Shown: positions 17,466-26,410, counted from the first letter of the stretch. The stretch: DNA of 64,000 nucleotides from an uncultured bacterium (GCA_947574055.1 CANPIC010000011.1:1-64000), one strand, 5' to 3'. Notes: generated by a model from the letters alone, not told the origin. Translations and numbers: made by a program.

Positions 17466-18452
17466 TTAATTTCTTCCACGTTTCTGTGCCATATCCAGAA
17501 CAACCGCCAGAATGATGATGCAGCCGATAACCACGTTCTGCCAGTAAGAGTAAATCTGCAGCAAGTCCATACCGGTCTTGATTACGGCGATAACCGCACA
17601 GCCGAACATGGCCCTTGCCACGGAACCGCTGCCGCCGGAAAGGCTGGTGCCCCCCAGTACGGTGGAAGCGATGGCGAACATTTCATAGGTATCGCCTGCG
17701 TTCGGCTGACCGTTCTGCAGTTTGGAAGCGATACAGATACCGCAAAGACCCGCTGTGACACCGCAGAGAGTATGACTGAGCATCGTCACTCTGCGCACAT
17801 TGATTCCACTCAGATGGGCTACGTTGCGGTTACTGCCTACGGCAAAAACATGACGTCCAAATACAGTCCTGGAAAGCAGCACATGCATAAATACAACAAC
17901 AATCACGGTAAAGATCACGACCACGGGAACAGCGCCGTTCGGCATGGACTCCGTGGGCAGGATACGTTTTGCGCCCAGATAGGAGAAGCTGTCAGGAAGC
18001 CCATAGACCGGCTGTCCGCCTGTGATGATAAATGCCACACCACGCAGGGCCGTCATCGTTGACAGGGTACAGATCATGGGGATTACATCAAAATAGGCAA
18101 TCAGCACACCATTGATGGCGCCGCAGACAGCGCCTACCAATATACCTGTCACAACCAGCAGCAGGATCGCAAAAGGCGCGCCCATGTTGGGAAATTTCAG
18201 GCCGGCATAGGATGCGATGATGCCTGCCACACCTGCCACAGATCCTACGGAAATGTCAATGCCTCCAAGGATGATAACGTAAGTCAGGCCCGATGCCAGA
18301 AGGGCATTGGTACACATCTGGGATAAAATATTGCTCACATTTCTGGAGCTGAAAAATGTATTGCTTGCGGTGCCGAATCCGATACAGAGCAGGATCAGCA
18401 CTACCACCACGATATTTTCACTTACTAAACTTTTCACTTTTGCTTTATTCAT
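17466..18452 (-). CDS. Sugar ABC transporter permease (RbsC family)
   Basis: 328 residues, very hydrophobic, with 8-10 predicted membrane segments. The family stretch YVIILGGIDISVGSVAGVAG, the RbsC/XylH signature, sits near residues 58-77. The EAA-like loop FAIASTVLGGTSLSGGSGSV lies near the C-terminus. It forms the membrane channel, working with the double ATPase encoded 21 bp upstream and the binding lipoprotein. The natural sugar is unknown. Confidence 0.93.
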   Translation of the reverse strand: MNKAKVKSLVSENIVVVVLILLCIGFGTASNTFFSSRNVSNILSQMCTNALLASGLTYVIILGGIDISVGSVAGVAGIIASYAGLKFPNMGAPFAILLLVVTGILVGAVCGAINGVLIAYFDVIPMICTLSTMTALRGVAFIITGGQPVYGLPDSFSYLGAKRILPTESMPNGAVPVVVIFTVIVVVFMHVLLSRTVFGRHVFAVGSNRNVAHLSGINVRRVTMLSHTLCGVTAGLCGICIASKLQNGQPNAGDTYEMFAIASTVLGGTSLSGGSGSVARAMFGCAVIAVIKTGMDLLQIYSYWQNVVIGCIIILAVVLDMAQKRGRN

Positions 18453-18473
18453 CTCATCAACCTTCCTATCTGA

Positions 18474-19979
18474 TCAACTGGCGTCACTTGTTATGCTGGC
18501 GAGGCCGATCAATGTCTGTTCATTGATCTCCTCTGCGGTCACTTCGCCACTGATCCGGCCTTCCCTCATAACGATAACCCTGTCTGCCACGCCGATGATT
18601 TCCGGCATTTCAGACGATATCATAATGATCGTACCTCCGTTTTCCACGAATTCATTCATCAGTGCATAAAACTCCGATCTGGCATTGACGTCAATTCCTC
18701 TGGTGGGCTCATCCAATATCAGAATATTGGAATCCGCAGCCAGCCATTTCCCCAGGATGACTTTCTGTTGGTTGCCGCCGGAAAGTGTTTTCAGTATGGT
18801 GTACATATTCGGCGCCTTAACTCTCAGTTTTTCCATGTAGAGATTGGCCATTTCTTTTTCCCATGCCCGGTTGACAAAACCCAGTGCTTTTTTATGCGCC
18901 GGCAGACTGGGCAGGGACGTGTTCTCCACGATATTCTTTTCCAGCAAAAGTCCGGTCCTGCGCCTGTCCTCGGTTACAAAACCGATGTTGTGAGCGATGG
19001 CTTCTCTGGGATTGGAGAGCTGTACTTCCTGTCCCTCCAGATAGATCTTGCCGGCATCCAGTCTGGCAGCACCGAAGATGGCCTCCATAACCTCTGTACG
19101 CCCGGCTCCCACCAGTCCGGAAAATCCGAGTATTTCTCCCGCATAAGCGGTAAAAGAAATATTCTCAAAAACGCCTTTCCTGCAAAGACCCTCCACACGG
19201 AGCATCTCTTTGCCCTGCGTATGTTTGTGCTTGTTGTAGTAGTCGCCCATCTCCCGGCCTACCATGCTGGAAACGATCTGCTTCTCGGTCACATCGGCTA
19301 CCATCATCGTATCCACTTTGCAGCCGTCACGCAAAACTGTGACACGCTCACAGATTTCTGTCAGTTCTTTCAGCCTGTGCGTTATGTAAATAATGGAGAC
19401 ATTCTTTTCCTTAAGAATCCGTACCTGTTCAAAGAGTGCATCAATCTCATGTTCTGACAGGGATGAGGTAGGTTCATCCATGACAACGATTTTCGCATTC
19501 TGGGAAATCACTTTTGCAATCTCGATCATCTGCTGCTGCGCCGCATTCAGATATCCCGCGATCTCTGTGGCTTTTAATTTCACTTTCATGAAATCCAGGA
19601 TATCCTGTGTCTCTTTATTCATCCTGGCTGAGTCAAGCAGTCCGTTTTTCTTTCGCTTCTCTCTGCCAAGCCATACGTTCTGGGCCACTGTCAGGTCTTT
19701 TGCAATACTCAGTTCCTGATGGATCACTGCAATACCGGCGTCGATAGCCTGGCCCGGCGCGGTAAAGTGCATTTCTTTCCCCTCATAAAATATCTGTCCG
19801 GAGGTGGGTATGTACACGCCGGAGATGATCTTGATCAGTGTGGACTTACCCGCACCGTTCTCGCCTACCAGGGTATGTACCTCGCCCGGATAAAAGTCAA
19901 TGGACACATCCGTCAGCGCCTTGACGCCCGGAAATTCCTTGCTTATATTTTTCACCTGTAAAATCGGTTCCATAATCAA
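18474..19979 (-). CDS. Sugar ABC transporter ATP-binding protein, two-domain (RbsA/MglA type)
   Basis: 501 residues with two ABC domains. The first shows Walker A GENGAGKST, a linker near NAAQQQMIEIA and Walker B KIVVMDEPTSS. The second has a degenerate Walker A (GLVGAGRTE), the usual feature of RbsA/MglA proteins, but keeps LSGGNQQKVILGKWL and LILDEPTRGID. It drives monosaccharide import. It lies 115 bp behind the binding-protein gene; a hairpin in that gap (20010-20043) may lower its expression relative to the binding protein. Confidence 0.94.
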   Translation of the reverse strand: MIMEPILQVKNISKEFPGVKALTDVSIDFYPGEVHTLVGENGAGKSTLIKIISGVYIPTSGQIFYEGKEMHFTAPGQAIDAGIAVIHQELSIAKDLTVAQNVWLGREKRKKNGLLDSARMNKETQDILDFMKVKLKATEIAGYLNAAQQQMIEIAKVISQNAKIVVMDEPTSSLSEHEIDALFEQVRILKEKNVSIIYITHRLKELTEICERVTVLRDGCKVDTMMVADVTEKQIVSSMVGREMGDYYNKHKHTQGKEMLRVEGLCRKGVFENISFTAYAGEILGFSGLVGAGRTEVMEAIFGAARLDAGKIYLEGQEVQLSNPREAIAHNIGFVTEDRRRTGLLLEKNIVENTSLPSLPAHKKALGFVNRAWEKEMANLYMEKLRVKAPNMYTILKTLSGGNQQKVILGKWLAADSNILILDEPTRGIDVNARSEFYALMNEFVENGGTIIMISSEMPEIIGVADRVIVMREGRISGEVTAEEINEQTLIGLASITSDAS

Positions 19980-20009
19980 TCCCCCAATGCCCCTGCGTAG
20001 ATACAGGGA

Positions 20010-20043
20010 AAGCCATACAGGCTGCTGTCGGCCTGTATGGCTT
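20010..20043 (-). promoter_or_regulatory. Intercistronic stem-loop between binding protein and ATPase genes
   Basis: A perfect 13-bp inverted repeat, AAGCCATACAGGC (20010-20022) and GCCTGTATGGCTT (20031-20043), surrounds an 8-nt loop and has no U tract. Such structures commonly protect the upstream message or partly stop polymerase, giving an excess of binding protein over ATPase. Confidence 0.7.
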
Positions 20044-20094
20044 CCTGTTCCTGAAGCTGTTTCGGGCTTTTCTTCTTATTATAACTACGAATCG

Positions 20095-21141
20095 TTATTC
20101 AGCAGCATTCTCTTTCGTAATTATGTAAGGCTCAATAAAGATCTGGGCTTCGGTAACAGAGCCGGTAGTCATGTAGTTGATCATCTCGTCTACGATGGTA
20201 GAACCGATCACCTTAGGATTCTGAGAAATCTCAGATACCCAATATTTACCGTTCTCTTCGCTCAGGATTGCTTCTTTTGCTTCCGGGTTGCCGTCAAATC
20301 CGATGATCATGCAGTCAGAACCAGCAGCTTTGATGGATGCCATAGCGCCTGTTGCAGCCGGATCGCCTACGCAGAATACTGCTTTTACTTCCGGATTGGT
20401 TGTCAGGATATTTTCCATAATCTTCTGTGCTTCGTTTGCATCACCCTTGTAATCATAGCCGGAGAGTACCTTTCTGTCTGCGCTCTTGAGTGCATCAAGG
20501 GCACCATTCTCTCTGTCAAGGCAGGAAGATGCGGTAGGATAGCCGATGATTGCCACGGTGTCGCCATCTGCGGTAAGACGGATCAGTTCCTGGCCGCCCA
20601 GTTCGCCGCCCTTGTAGTTATCTGTTCCGACGAAGCAGTTGATCGCATCGGATTCAGAGGTACAGTCAAATGTGAACATTGCCACGCCGTCTGCATCTGC
20701 ATTTTCAATAGCGGGCTTTACGCCTGCTGCATCATTGCAGGCAAGTGCGATGGCATTGCAGCCGTCTGCAGTCAGTGTCTCAACCTTCTGGGTTGCAATA
20801 ACCGGGTCAAGACTTGCATCCAGTACAGAGTAGGAGCCGATTCCTTTGGCTTCGCACTCTTCTTCGATACCCTGCTGAATCAGCTGATAAAAGGTATGCT
20901 CAAAAGAACCTACGACAAAACCAAATTTCATATCTGCCACATCAGCTGCTCCTTCTGCCGGCGCTGCTGCATCTGCCTCTGCCGCCTCGGTCTCAGCCGG
21001 CGCTGCTGCATCTGCTGCTTCGCTTTCTGCCGGAGCACTTTCCGGAGCGGGAGCTGCTGCCTGCTGCTGTCCTCCGCACCCTGTCAGCATCGTCAATACC
21101 ATTGACATACATACGATTGCGCTTACAAGTTTCTTTTTCAT
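20095..21141 (-). CDS. Sugar ABC transporter substrate-binding lipoprotein (RbsB-like)
   Basis: 348 residues. The signal peptide ends in a lipobox LTGC (Cys22). An Ala/Glu/Pro-rich tether to about residue 65 follows, then a Peripla_BP_4-type domain starting MKFGFVVGSFEHTFYQ. Hinge-region motifs such as GCNAIALACND and FVGTDNYKGGELGGQ match ribose/allose-type binding proteins. It is anchored outside the membrane and delivers sugar to the permease. It is the first gene of the operon, with a consensus promoter at 21250-21278 and possible DeoR sites in the leader. Confidence 0.93.
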   Translation of the reverse strand: MKKKLVSAIVCMSMVLTMLTGCGGQQQAAAPAPESAPAESEAADAAAPAETEAAEADAAAPAEGAADVADMKFGFVVGSFEHTFYQLIQQGIEEECEAKGIGSYSVLDASLDPVIATQKVETLTADGCNAIALACNDAAGVKPAIENADADGVAMFTFDCTSESDAINCFVGTDNYKGGELGGQELIRLTADGDTVAIIGYPTASSCLDRENGALDALKSADRKVLSGYDYKGDANEAQKIMENILTTNPEVKAVFCVGDPAATGAMASIKAAGSDCMIIGFDGNPEAKEAILSEENGKYWVSEISQNPKVIGSTIVDEMINYMTTGSVTEAQIFIEPYIITKENAAE

Positions 21142-21191
21142 CTTTTCCTCCTATAATTGTTATTTTTTACAAAACGAACGTCACGTCAGAA

Positions 21192-21240
21192 TTTTCATTT
21201 ACTTCCTTTTATTTCCAATTCTTTCATTTATTTTCGTTTT
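21192..21240. promoter_or_regulatory. Candidate DeoR-family operator repeats in the operon leader
   Basis: Near-repeats of TTTYATTT occur as TTTTCATTTA (21192-21201), CTTTTATTTC (about 21206-21215), CTTTCATTTA (21221-21230) and TTTTCGTTTT (21231-21240). They are spaced about one helical turn apart, between the promoter and the first gene. DeoR/GlpR proteins bind such AT-rich repeats; assignment to the adjacent regulator is inference. Confidence 0.45.
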
Positions 21241-21249
21241 GTTGACTTT

Positions 21250-21278
21250 ATGATATTTCTTTTTATTTCAAATGTCAA
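21250..21278 (-). promoter_or_regulatory. Sigma-A promoter of the sugar operon
   Basis: On the minus strand TTGACA (21273-21278) is followed by 17 nt and TATCAT (21250-21255). It lies about 110 bp before the binding-protein start. Confidence 0.8.
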
Positions 21279-21731
21279 TGGTTTTTCGACAAGTCACTCT
21301 CACTTTGTATATAATATTATAATTTTCACCTTAAATTTGTACATGTTGCACAAACTTATATTTTTGCCATATTTTGGAAGTGTTTTTCAGGCAGAGATAC
21401 TAAAATAATTTGAAAGCAAAAAAAGGACCGGCAAATAATTCCCAGTCCTCTCATCAGACATATAACGACAATTTTCAGCAAAATAGAACCAAAATCAGTT
21501 CATATTGTTCGTCATCTTTCATTTATGAGCAAAAATCTGCTTATATGTCAGACAAGTTTATGTCTGCTTTCTATTTTTCTTTTCAAATATTTTCCTTTTT
21601 CTCTTTGTTTTGGAAACAATATGTACTATGCTGAATGTCAGATGTGCTATAAGAATGACAGAGTTTATCTCTCTGCAGCCCAGGTTTGTGTCAGTGATCG
21701 GGGATCTACCACCCCCCCCCGGATTTTTTCC

Positions 21732-21765
21732 TGACCTGCCAGGCTGCAGGTCAAATTTGTTTTTT
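21732..21765 (+). terminator. Hairpin with U tract facing the plus strand
   Basis: TGACCTGC (21732-21739) and GCAGGTCA (21746-21753) are followed by AATTTGTTTTTT. It is oriented to stop plus-strand transcription toward the regulator gene, although no plus-strand gene is seen upstream. It may end an antisense or small RNA, or shield the deoR region. Confidence 0.5.
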
Positions 21766-21779
21766 CCGTAAGGATATCA

Positions 21780-22541
21780 TCAATACACAGTCACGCCCAG
21801 ATTGCGGATCTTGGCAATGATCTCTTCATCTGCCTGGGAATCCGTAATCAGACAGTCTATCTCATTCATATCAGCTACTTTAAATAATAATATCTTTCCG
21901 AATTTGGAAGAATCGGCCAGCAGATATTGCTCTCTGCTGTTCTGCATCATATTGCGCTTTACTTCGGCCTCCAGTACATTGGGCGTCGTAACGCCTCTCG
22001 CCAGACTGACCCCATTACTCCCCATAAAGCATTTGTCCGCATTGATCGAATTTAAAATATTGATCGTATAAGGCCCCACACAGGACAAAATCTTCTTGCG
22101 GTACTGTCCACCGGTAAACACCACTTCATACTCGGAATTCTCCCGAAATACATCGGCTATATTAAATGCATTGGTAATAATCGTCAGTCCATATATCTTT
22201 CGTTCCACAATCAGCCGGGCCAGCTCCTGCGTGGTAGATCCTGCATCTATGATAAGAGAATTGCCTTCTTCGACAAACTGGATCGCCTTTTCCGCAATCT
22301 CCCGCTTACGCTCCATATTGACAAATTCTTTTTCGTCCTCCCCCTCTTCCTTCTGGACAAGGCCTGTGCTGACCGCACCGCCATAAGTTCTTTTGATCTC
22401 CCCGCTTTTACTCAGTTCATTCAGATCTTTGCGGATCGTAACCGCCGATACGCCAAAAACTTCCGACAACTCCGCAACCGTGATCTGCGGCTTCTTTGTA
22501 ATATACTCCAGGATTTTCTGCTTTCTTTCGTTGTAGAACAA
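21780..22541 (-). CDS. DeoR/GlpR-family transcriptional regulator of the sugar operon
   Basis: 253 residues. The N-terminal HTH_DeoR domain reads KILEYITKKPQITVAELSEVFGVSAVTIRKDLNELSKSGEIKRTYGGA. The C-terminal DeoRC sugar-phosphate sensor includes IIDAGSTTQELARLI and KCFMGSNGVS. Such proteins repress catabolic operons until a phosphorylated intermediate binds. The start is a TTG at 22541 with GGAGG 9 nt upstream; there is no suitable ATG. Position directly before the operon, in the same direction, makes the operon its likely target. Confidence 0.92.
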   Translation of the reverse strand: MFYNERKQKILEYITKKPQITVAELSEVFGVSAVTIRKDLNELSKSGEIKRTYGGAVSTGLVQKEEGEDEKEFVNMERKREIAEKAIQFVEEGNSLIIDAGSTTQELARLIVERKIYGLTIITNAFNIADVFRENSEYEVVFTGGQYRKKILSCVGPYTINILNSINADKCFMGSNGVSLARGVTTPNVLEAEVKRNMMQNSREQYLLADSSKFGKILLFKVADMNEIDCLITDSQADEEIIAKIRNLGVTVY

Positions 22542-22569
22542 AGACTCCTTCCTCCCTTCTCTTTTTCTT

Positions 22570-22620
22570 TCATGTTAATCCTATTTGCTTTTTGTTGTCA
22601 AATTGTTTTTGGAAATCTGC
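22570..22620 (-). promoter_or_regulatory. Promoter of the DeoR regulator gene
   Basis: The minus strand reads TTGACA, 18 nt, then TAACAT just upstream of the GGAGG ribosome site. The -10 box is acceptable but not perfect. Confidence 0.55.
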
Positions 22621-22651
22621 TCCAAAAAACAAGAGGCTGCAAAACAGCGCC

Positions 22652-22691
22652 AAAAAAGCAGGATCGAATTACGGCAATCCAACCCTGCTTT
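22652..22691 (-). terminator. Terminator after the TPR-like hypothetical gene
   Basis: AAAGCAGG (minus-strand reading of 22684-22691) pairs with CCTGCTTT (22655-22662) and is followed by further T residues. It lies 60 bp past the stop at 22753. Confidence 0.65.
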
Positions 22692-22752
22692 CCGTTACTA
22701 TCGTTGCTCTTTTATTTGTAACGGTCCATATTGACGGCCCCGCCTTCTTGCG

Positions 22753-23652
22753 CTATTGTACTTTCAAAATATCCAGCGCCTTATACGCCTCCACTTTTTC
22801 GGCCACCTGCTCCCAGGTAAGGCCGGCGCAGAGCAGATGATAATCCCCCCAAATACGGGACAGCTCGGCTTCGATCTGGGGTACCTTCTCCAGCGGCCCG
22901 GCGCCGGTGCGGACATAGTAATCGGGCAGCAGCGTACAACTCACTATGCTATGCTGTGCTTCCGGCGGCGCCTCTCCCTGACTGATCGCCCCCAGAAAGT
23001 TCACATGGTTATCCAGATACTCATCAAGTTCCAGTAAGACACCCAACATGCTGTTTAAATCAAATACCTGAAAGGGAGCGCCCCCGTCAACCGCGATTTC
23101 ACCACCCGCATAATAGTTCTCGGAATCACTCAGTTCATAGAGTTGGCTGCAGGTATCCAGCAACCGGCTAATTTCCTCCTGAGAAATGGGTTCCCGGAAA
23201 GATTTCAGCATGGTATCCACAGCCCAGCCCAGCGTGCCAAGTACCCCGCACCCGGGAAGACGGCCCAGACGTTCTCCCAGACTGACCAGCCTTGCAAAAG
23301 AAAAAAGTCCCCAGATCCGGACTTGGATATCTCCCAGTTCCTCCGCCTTTTGTTCCACTTCAAAAGGGATATTGTTGTGAAGCATCACGGCTTCCTCCAA
23401 TGTGCCGATGCGCTCAGAACAATCGTCTGTCAGCGCCTCCCCCACCGCTTCGTACACCTCATCCCTAGCACTGTAAACGGTGTCTGCCCGGTGCAGCCAC
23501 AGCGCGGCGCTGTTGAGATCTTCCTGCTCCATAGCCGCCACACCCATATCATAATAGGCTCTTGCCAGACCGGCCCAGTCACCTTTTTTCTGACATGCGT
23601 CAACACGTTCTTGCGGGCTCCGCCCGCCCTTTTTTCCAAATAAATCAAACAT
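22753..23652 (-). CDS. Hypothetical protein with N-terminal TPR-like helices
   Basis: 299 residues, acidic, soluble, no signal peptide. Residues about 15-65 form two TPR-like helical hairpins (AGLARAYYDMGVAAMEQED, SAALWLHRADTVYSA). The rest, with many Trp and Tyr and an acidic middle, is not recognised. A good AGGAGGGG site precedes the start, and the gene has its own terminator. Composition and solitary position recall immunity or stress-adaptor proteins, but no family can be named. Confidence 0.7.
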   Translation of the reverse strand: MFDLFGKKGGRSPQERVDACQKKGDWAGLARAYYDMGVAAMEQEDLNSAALWLHRADTVYSARDEVYEAVGEALTDDCSERIGTLEEAVMLHNNIPFEVEQKAEELGDIQVRIWGLFSFARLVSLGERLGRLPGCGVLGTLGWAVDTMLKSFREPISQEEISRLLDTCSQLYELSDSENYYAGGEIAVDGGAPFQVFDLNSMLGVLLELDEYLDNHVNFLGAISQGEAPPEAQHSIVSCTLLPDYYVRTGAGPLEKVPQIEAELSRIWGDYHLLCAGLTWEQVAEKVEAYKALDILKVQ

Positions 23653-23785
23653 AGCTTTCCCCTCCTGCCTCTGTATGGAAACCGCAATGTGGTATTGCTT
23701 CCATTATAATACCGCCTGCTCTGCCAGTCAACCGACGGCCACTTCCTGCACGACAATCCCTCTGCTCACACCATTACCGTTTTTC

Positions 23786-24472
23786 TCAGTCCTGTACCTT
23801 CCCCGCAATCTTTTTCCAGTTCCAGTAACCGTAAACGGCGTTACAGAGATTGACTGCTTTCATAATGATAATCAGTACTGCGGAGCTGTCACCGGATACA
23901 AATACCATGATCCACATCACGATCGACAGCGCATTGACGATCACCCACATCAGCCACTGCTCCGAATAGCGCAGCAGATACAGCATACTTGCGATCACCG
24001 ATACAACCGTGGTCAGGGAATCCATCAGTGCAAAGTTTCCCCCCATCCAGGCCAGTATCTGTGCATAGGCAAATGTGCCCGCCACTGTCAGCACAATCGT
24101 TCCCAGTGCAAAGCCGGCAGTCATAGTGCGGAATTTCACCTCACCGCTCTGCGACTGGTTTTTCCGCCACATGATGATCGCCGCCGCGCTCACCGGGATA
24201 GAATAGAGCAGATTGTACATGATCTCTCCATACAGCGGAATACTGAAACAGTTAATCGCGTAGAGCAGACTGTTAAGAATGGCAAAGTACAGGCCCGCAA
24301 TCTTGCCCTTTGCTCCCAGCACCAGATTCAGACTGCTGGACAGTGTCAGCACCAGCATAAACAGATCCTCCCGGTTGATCGCCCAGGCCACTGTCTGAAA
24401 AACCAGCACAAATACCAGCCATACCCGCTCCCATCTGCTCCAGTCTTTAAAAAACTCCTTTATCCTGTTCAT
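23786..24472 (-). CDS. pnuC: PnuC-family nicotinamide riboside/vitamin transporter
   Basis: 228 residues with seven or eight membrane segments. Family features include WAINREDLFMLVLTLSS near the N-terminus, the tryptophan-rich WLMWVIVNALSIVMW, and the closing AVNLCNAVYGYWNWKK, typical of PnuC. PnuC proteins pass nicotinamide riboside (relatives: thiamine, riboflavin) down a gradient that intracellular phosphorylation maintains. The start at 24472 lies inside the end of the PfkB kinase gene (26-nt overlap), so a kinase and its transporter appear translationally coupled. That makes nicotinamide riboside or another nucleoside-like vitamin the likely cargo. Confidence 0.85.
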   Translation of the reverse strand: MNRIKEFFKDWSRWERVWLVFVLVFQTVAWAINREDLFMLVLTLSSSLNLVLGAKGKIAGLYFAILNSLLYAINCFSIPLYGEIMYNLLYSIPVSAAAIIMWRKNQSQSGEVKFRTMTAGFALGTIVLTVAGTFAYAQILAWMGGNFALMDSLTTVVSVIASMLYLLRYSEQWLMWVIVNALSIVMWIMVFVSGDSSAVLIIIMKAVNLCNAVYGYWNWKKIAGKVQD

Positions 24473-25370
24473 CCCGTTCTCCCATCCTTTTTTCGAATTG
24501 TTCTTTGTCCATCGTCGGTCCCTGTATCCTGACAATCTCAGCCGCAACACGATTGGCAAACCGTATGGCCCGCTCCACATCATATCCCCTGCAAAGCCCT
24601 CCGATCACGGCCCCCAGATGACTGTCTCCTGCGCCGATGGTATCTGCCACCTCTGTCGCTATGGAAGGGATCGTATGATATGTACTGCCATCATAAAAAA
24701 GGGCCCCCTTCGCGCCAAGGGTCACGATCACCAGATTTCCCGTCTTTTCATACAGCCGGCGCGCCGCTGCCTGCGGGTCTGACTCTCCCGTCTCCTCCGC
24801 GGCCTCTTTTTCATTCAGATGCAGGACGGGATGGCATGCATATATGGTATTTTTAACCTCCGGTGCGATCTGTCCGATCACCGGCCCGGGTGCAAAAAAA
24901 AGCAACTGCTCCGTAAGGCTTCCCAGCCACTGTGCCATCTCATGACCACTTTCGCCGCATAGCTGATATCCCGCCACGTAGACTTTATCATACGCCGTCA
25001 GATCCATTCCACGAAACCATGCTCTGCGAAAAGTGCTCTCAATACCCGGCGACGTGATAAATGTCCGCTCTCCGCCTGCTTCCACCAGATCCAGACACCA
25101 CCCATTGTCCTGGCTTTCGTCCCGGATCAGGATCTGATACCCGCAGCGCTTTAGCTGCCCGGCAATGATCTCTGCATATGGCCCCTTGCCGATGGGTACG
25201 CACAGGTCATGGGCACAGCCCATATTCCGCAGCGTCCCCGCCACATTATAGGCACAGCCGCCTATCAGGGTACCGGACTCCCTGCACAACACGTCCTCGC
25301 CCGTTTTGGGCAGTGCATCCAGCTTCATCCGTATTTCAAACATGGCCGAACCGATCACCAGTGTTTTCAT
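24447..25370 (-). CDS. PfkB-family kinase coupled to PnuC
   Basis: 307 residues of the PfkB fold. GGCAYNVAGTLRNMG is the substrate-binding motif, VTLGAKGALFYDG the ATP-site strand, and DTIGAGDSHLGA holds the catalytic Asp. AAAGGAAA precedes the ATG. Overlap with pnuC suggests it phosphorylates, and so traps, whatever PnuC admits. PfkB members include nucleoside and pseudouridine kinases, so a nicotinamide-riboside or nucleoside kinase is plausible. This is inference from neighbours; a plain sugar kinase remains possible. Confidence 0.85.
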   Translation of the reverse strand: MKTLVIGSAMFEIRMKLDALPKTGEDVLCRESGTLIGGCAYNVAGTLRNMGCAHDLCVPIGKGPYAEIIAGQLKRCGYQILIRDESQDNGWCLDLVEAGGERTFITSPGIESTFRRAWFRGMDLTAYDKVYVAGYQLCGESGHEMAQWLGSLTEQLLFFAPGPVIGQIAPEVKNTIYACHPVLHLNEKEAAEETGESDPQAAARRLYEKTGNLVIVTLGAKGALFYDGSTYHTIPSIATEVADTIGAGDSHLGAVIGGLCRGYDVERAIRFANRVAAEIVRIQGPTMDKEQFEKRMGERDEQDKGVF

Positions 25371-25389
25371 CTCGCGTTTCCTTTCTCTC

Positions 25390-26337
25390 TTATCTTACCG
25401 GTACGCTGTTCTCCCAGAGCCCTCTTACCACACCGGCCCGGGCTATGATATGCGTAAAGCATCCGCTATGCAGTGCGCCCCGCAATGCCCGCACACTGGT
25501 ATTGGCCGAGCAGACCCCAACCACATACCTGCTTTTCTTCAAAAGTTCCCAGGGAATCTGAATGGCAAAATCCTGCGTCGAACGGATAATCCCGCCCGCT
25601 TCATTATAATAATAAGCCAGCAGTCTCCCACAGGCGCGTTGTTCCTGCAACCGGTTTCCATAACGGGCCACAGAGGCAAAATCAGGGGTTGACGGATAAT
25701 TACTGATATTGACCAGCGCCGTATCCATCCGTTCCCACTCCTGAGAGATCTGCTCGTACAGCTCCGTGGAACAGAGCACCTGCTTCTCTTCCAGGCTCTC
25801 CGGCAGGGCCGGCAGATAAAGGAAATGCGGCTCCGCGCCCAGATACTGCGCCAGGAGACGCACATTTTCATTGGAATGATAATTGCGGATCGGGAACCCG
25901 GCATTGCCTACCAACGGACAGATATCCGCTACCCTGCTGCCCGTGCGGGGATTTTCCTCCAGCCATGTCAAAAGCTGCCCGACAAAATACCCCCATCCCA
26001 CACCGAGACAACTGGTCTGCAATTCCTCCAAAAGCTCTGCCGCCCCCTGCGACAGCCGGCGGTTCGTCAGCCGGTCATCTCCGCCATCCTCCAGGATACG
26101 CCCGCCCTGCAGCGAAAACTCCCTGCAAAGCCTTCCCAGCAGCCCCGCTGCCCCGCTGCCCGGTTCATGAACCGTAATCTCCACCACCCCAAACGCCCGG
26201 GCTTCAGACAGCATACGACTGACCATGGGCCGGGATATGCCCAGTTCTCTGGCAATATCGCTCTGTTTCTGATTTTCCAGATAATAACGCCGGGCCACAT
26301 AAGCCAGACGCTGTTGTTTCTTATCAGTCAGTTCCAT
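25390..26337 (-). CDS. SorC/DeoR-type sugar-binding transcriptional regulator
   Basis: 315 residues. An N-terminal helix-turn-helix (QSDIARELGISRPMVSRMLSEAR, about residues 20-42) is followed by the SorC sugar-binding domain with SCLGVGWGYF and CPLVGNAGFP. The C-terminal GVCSANTSVRALRGAL also fits the family. It should control the PfkB-PnuC genes, which start 19 bp downstream, in response to a phosphorylated ligand. I chose the ATG at 26337 because AAAGGAAG lies 7 nt upstream; the frame to 26535 adds residues unlike the family. Confidence 0.88.
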   Translation of the reverse strand: MELTDKKQQRLAYVARRYYLENQKQSDIARELGISRPMVSRMLSEARAFGVVEITVHEPGSGAAGLLGRLCREFSLQGGRILEDGGDDRLTNRRLSQGAAELLEELQTSCLGVGWGYFVGQLLTWLEENPRTGSRVADICPLVGNAGFPIRNYHSNENVRLLAQYLGAEPHFLYLPALPESLEEKQVLCSTELYEQISQEWERMDTALVNISNYPSTPDFASVARYGNRLQEQRACGRLLAYYYNEAGGIIRSTQDFAIQIPWELLKKSRYVVGVCSANTSVRALRGALHSGCFTHIIARAGVVRGLWENSVPVR

Positions 26338-26410
26338 ACTGTGCTTCCTTTCTCTGTCACCTGCCGACACAGAGAGTTCCCCGGTATAAACATCGCGCCG
26401 CGATCGCCGT

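Larger units (their letters stand above)
21142..21779. other. AT-rich control region of the sugar operon
   Basis: A 638-bp region, clearly richer in A+T than its surroundings, separates the DeoR regulator from the binding-protein gene. It holds the operon promoter, TTTCATTT-like repeats, a G9 run (minus strand, 21712-21720) and a hairpin facing the plus strand. The short frames within it have no recognisable content, and I call no gene here. Confidence 0.7.

Noticed and set aside
21410-21634. A small plus-strand protein in the AT-rich control region
   Set aside because: Low-complexity Ser/Phe/Lys composition, no ribosome site, and it lies in a promoter region.
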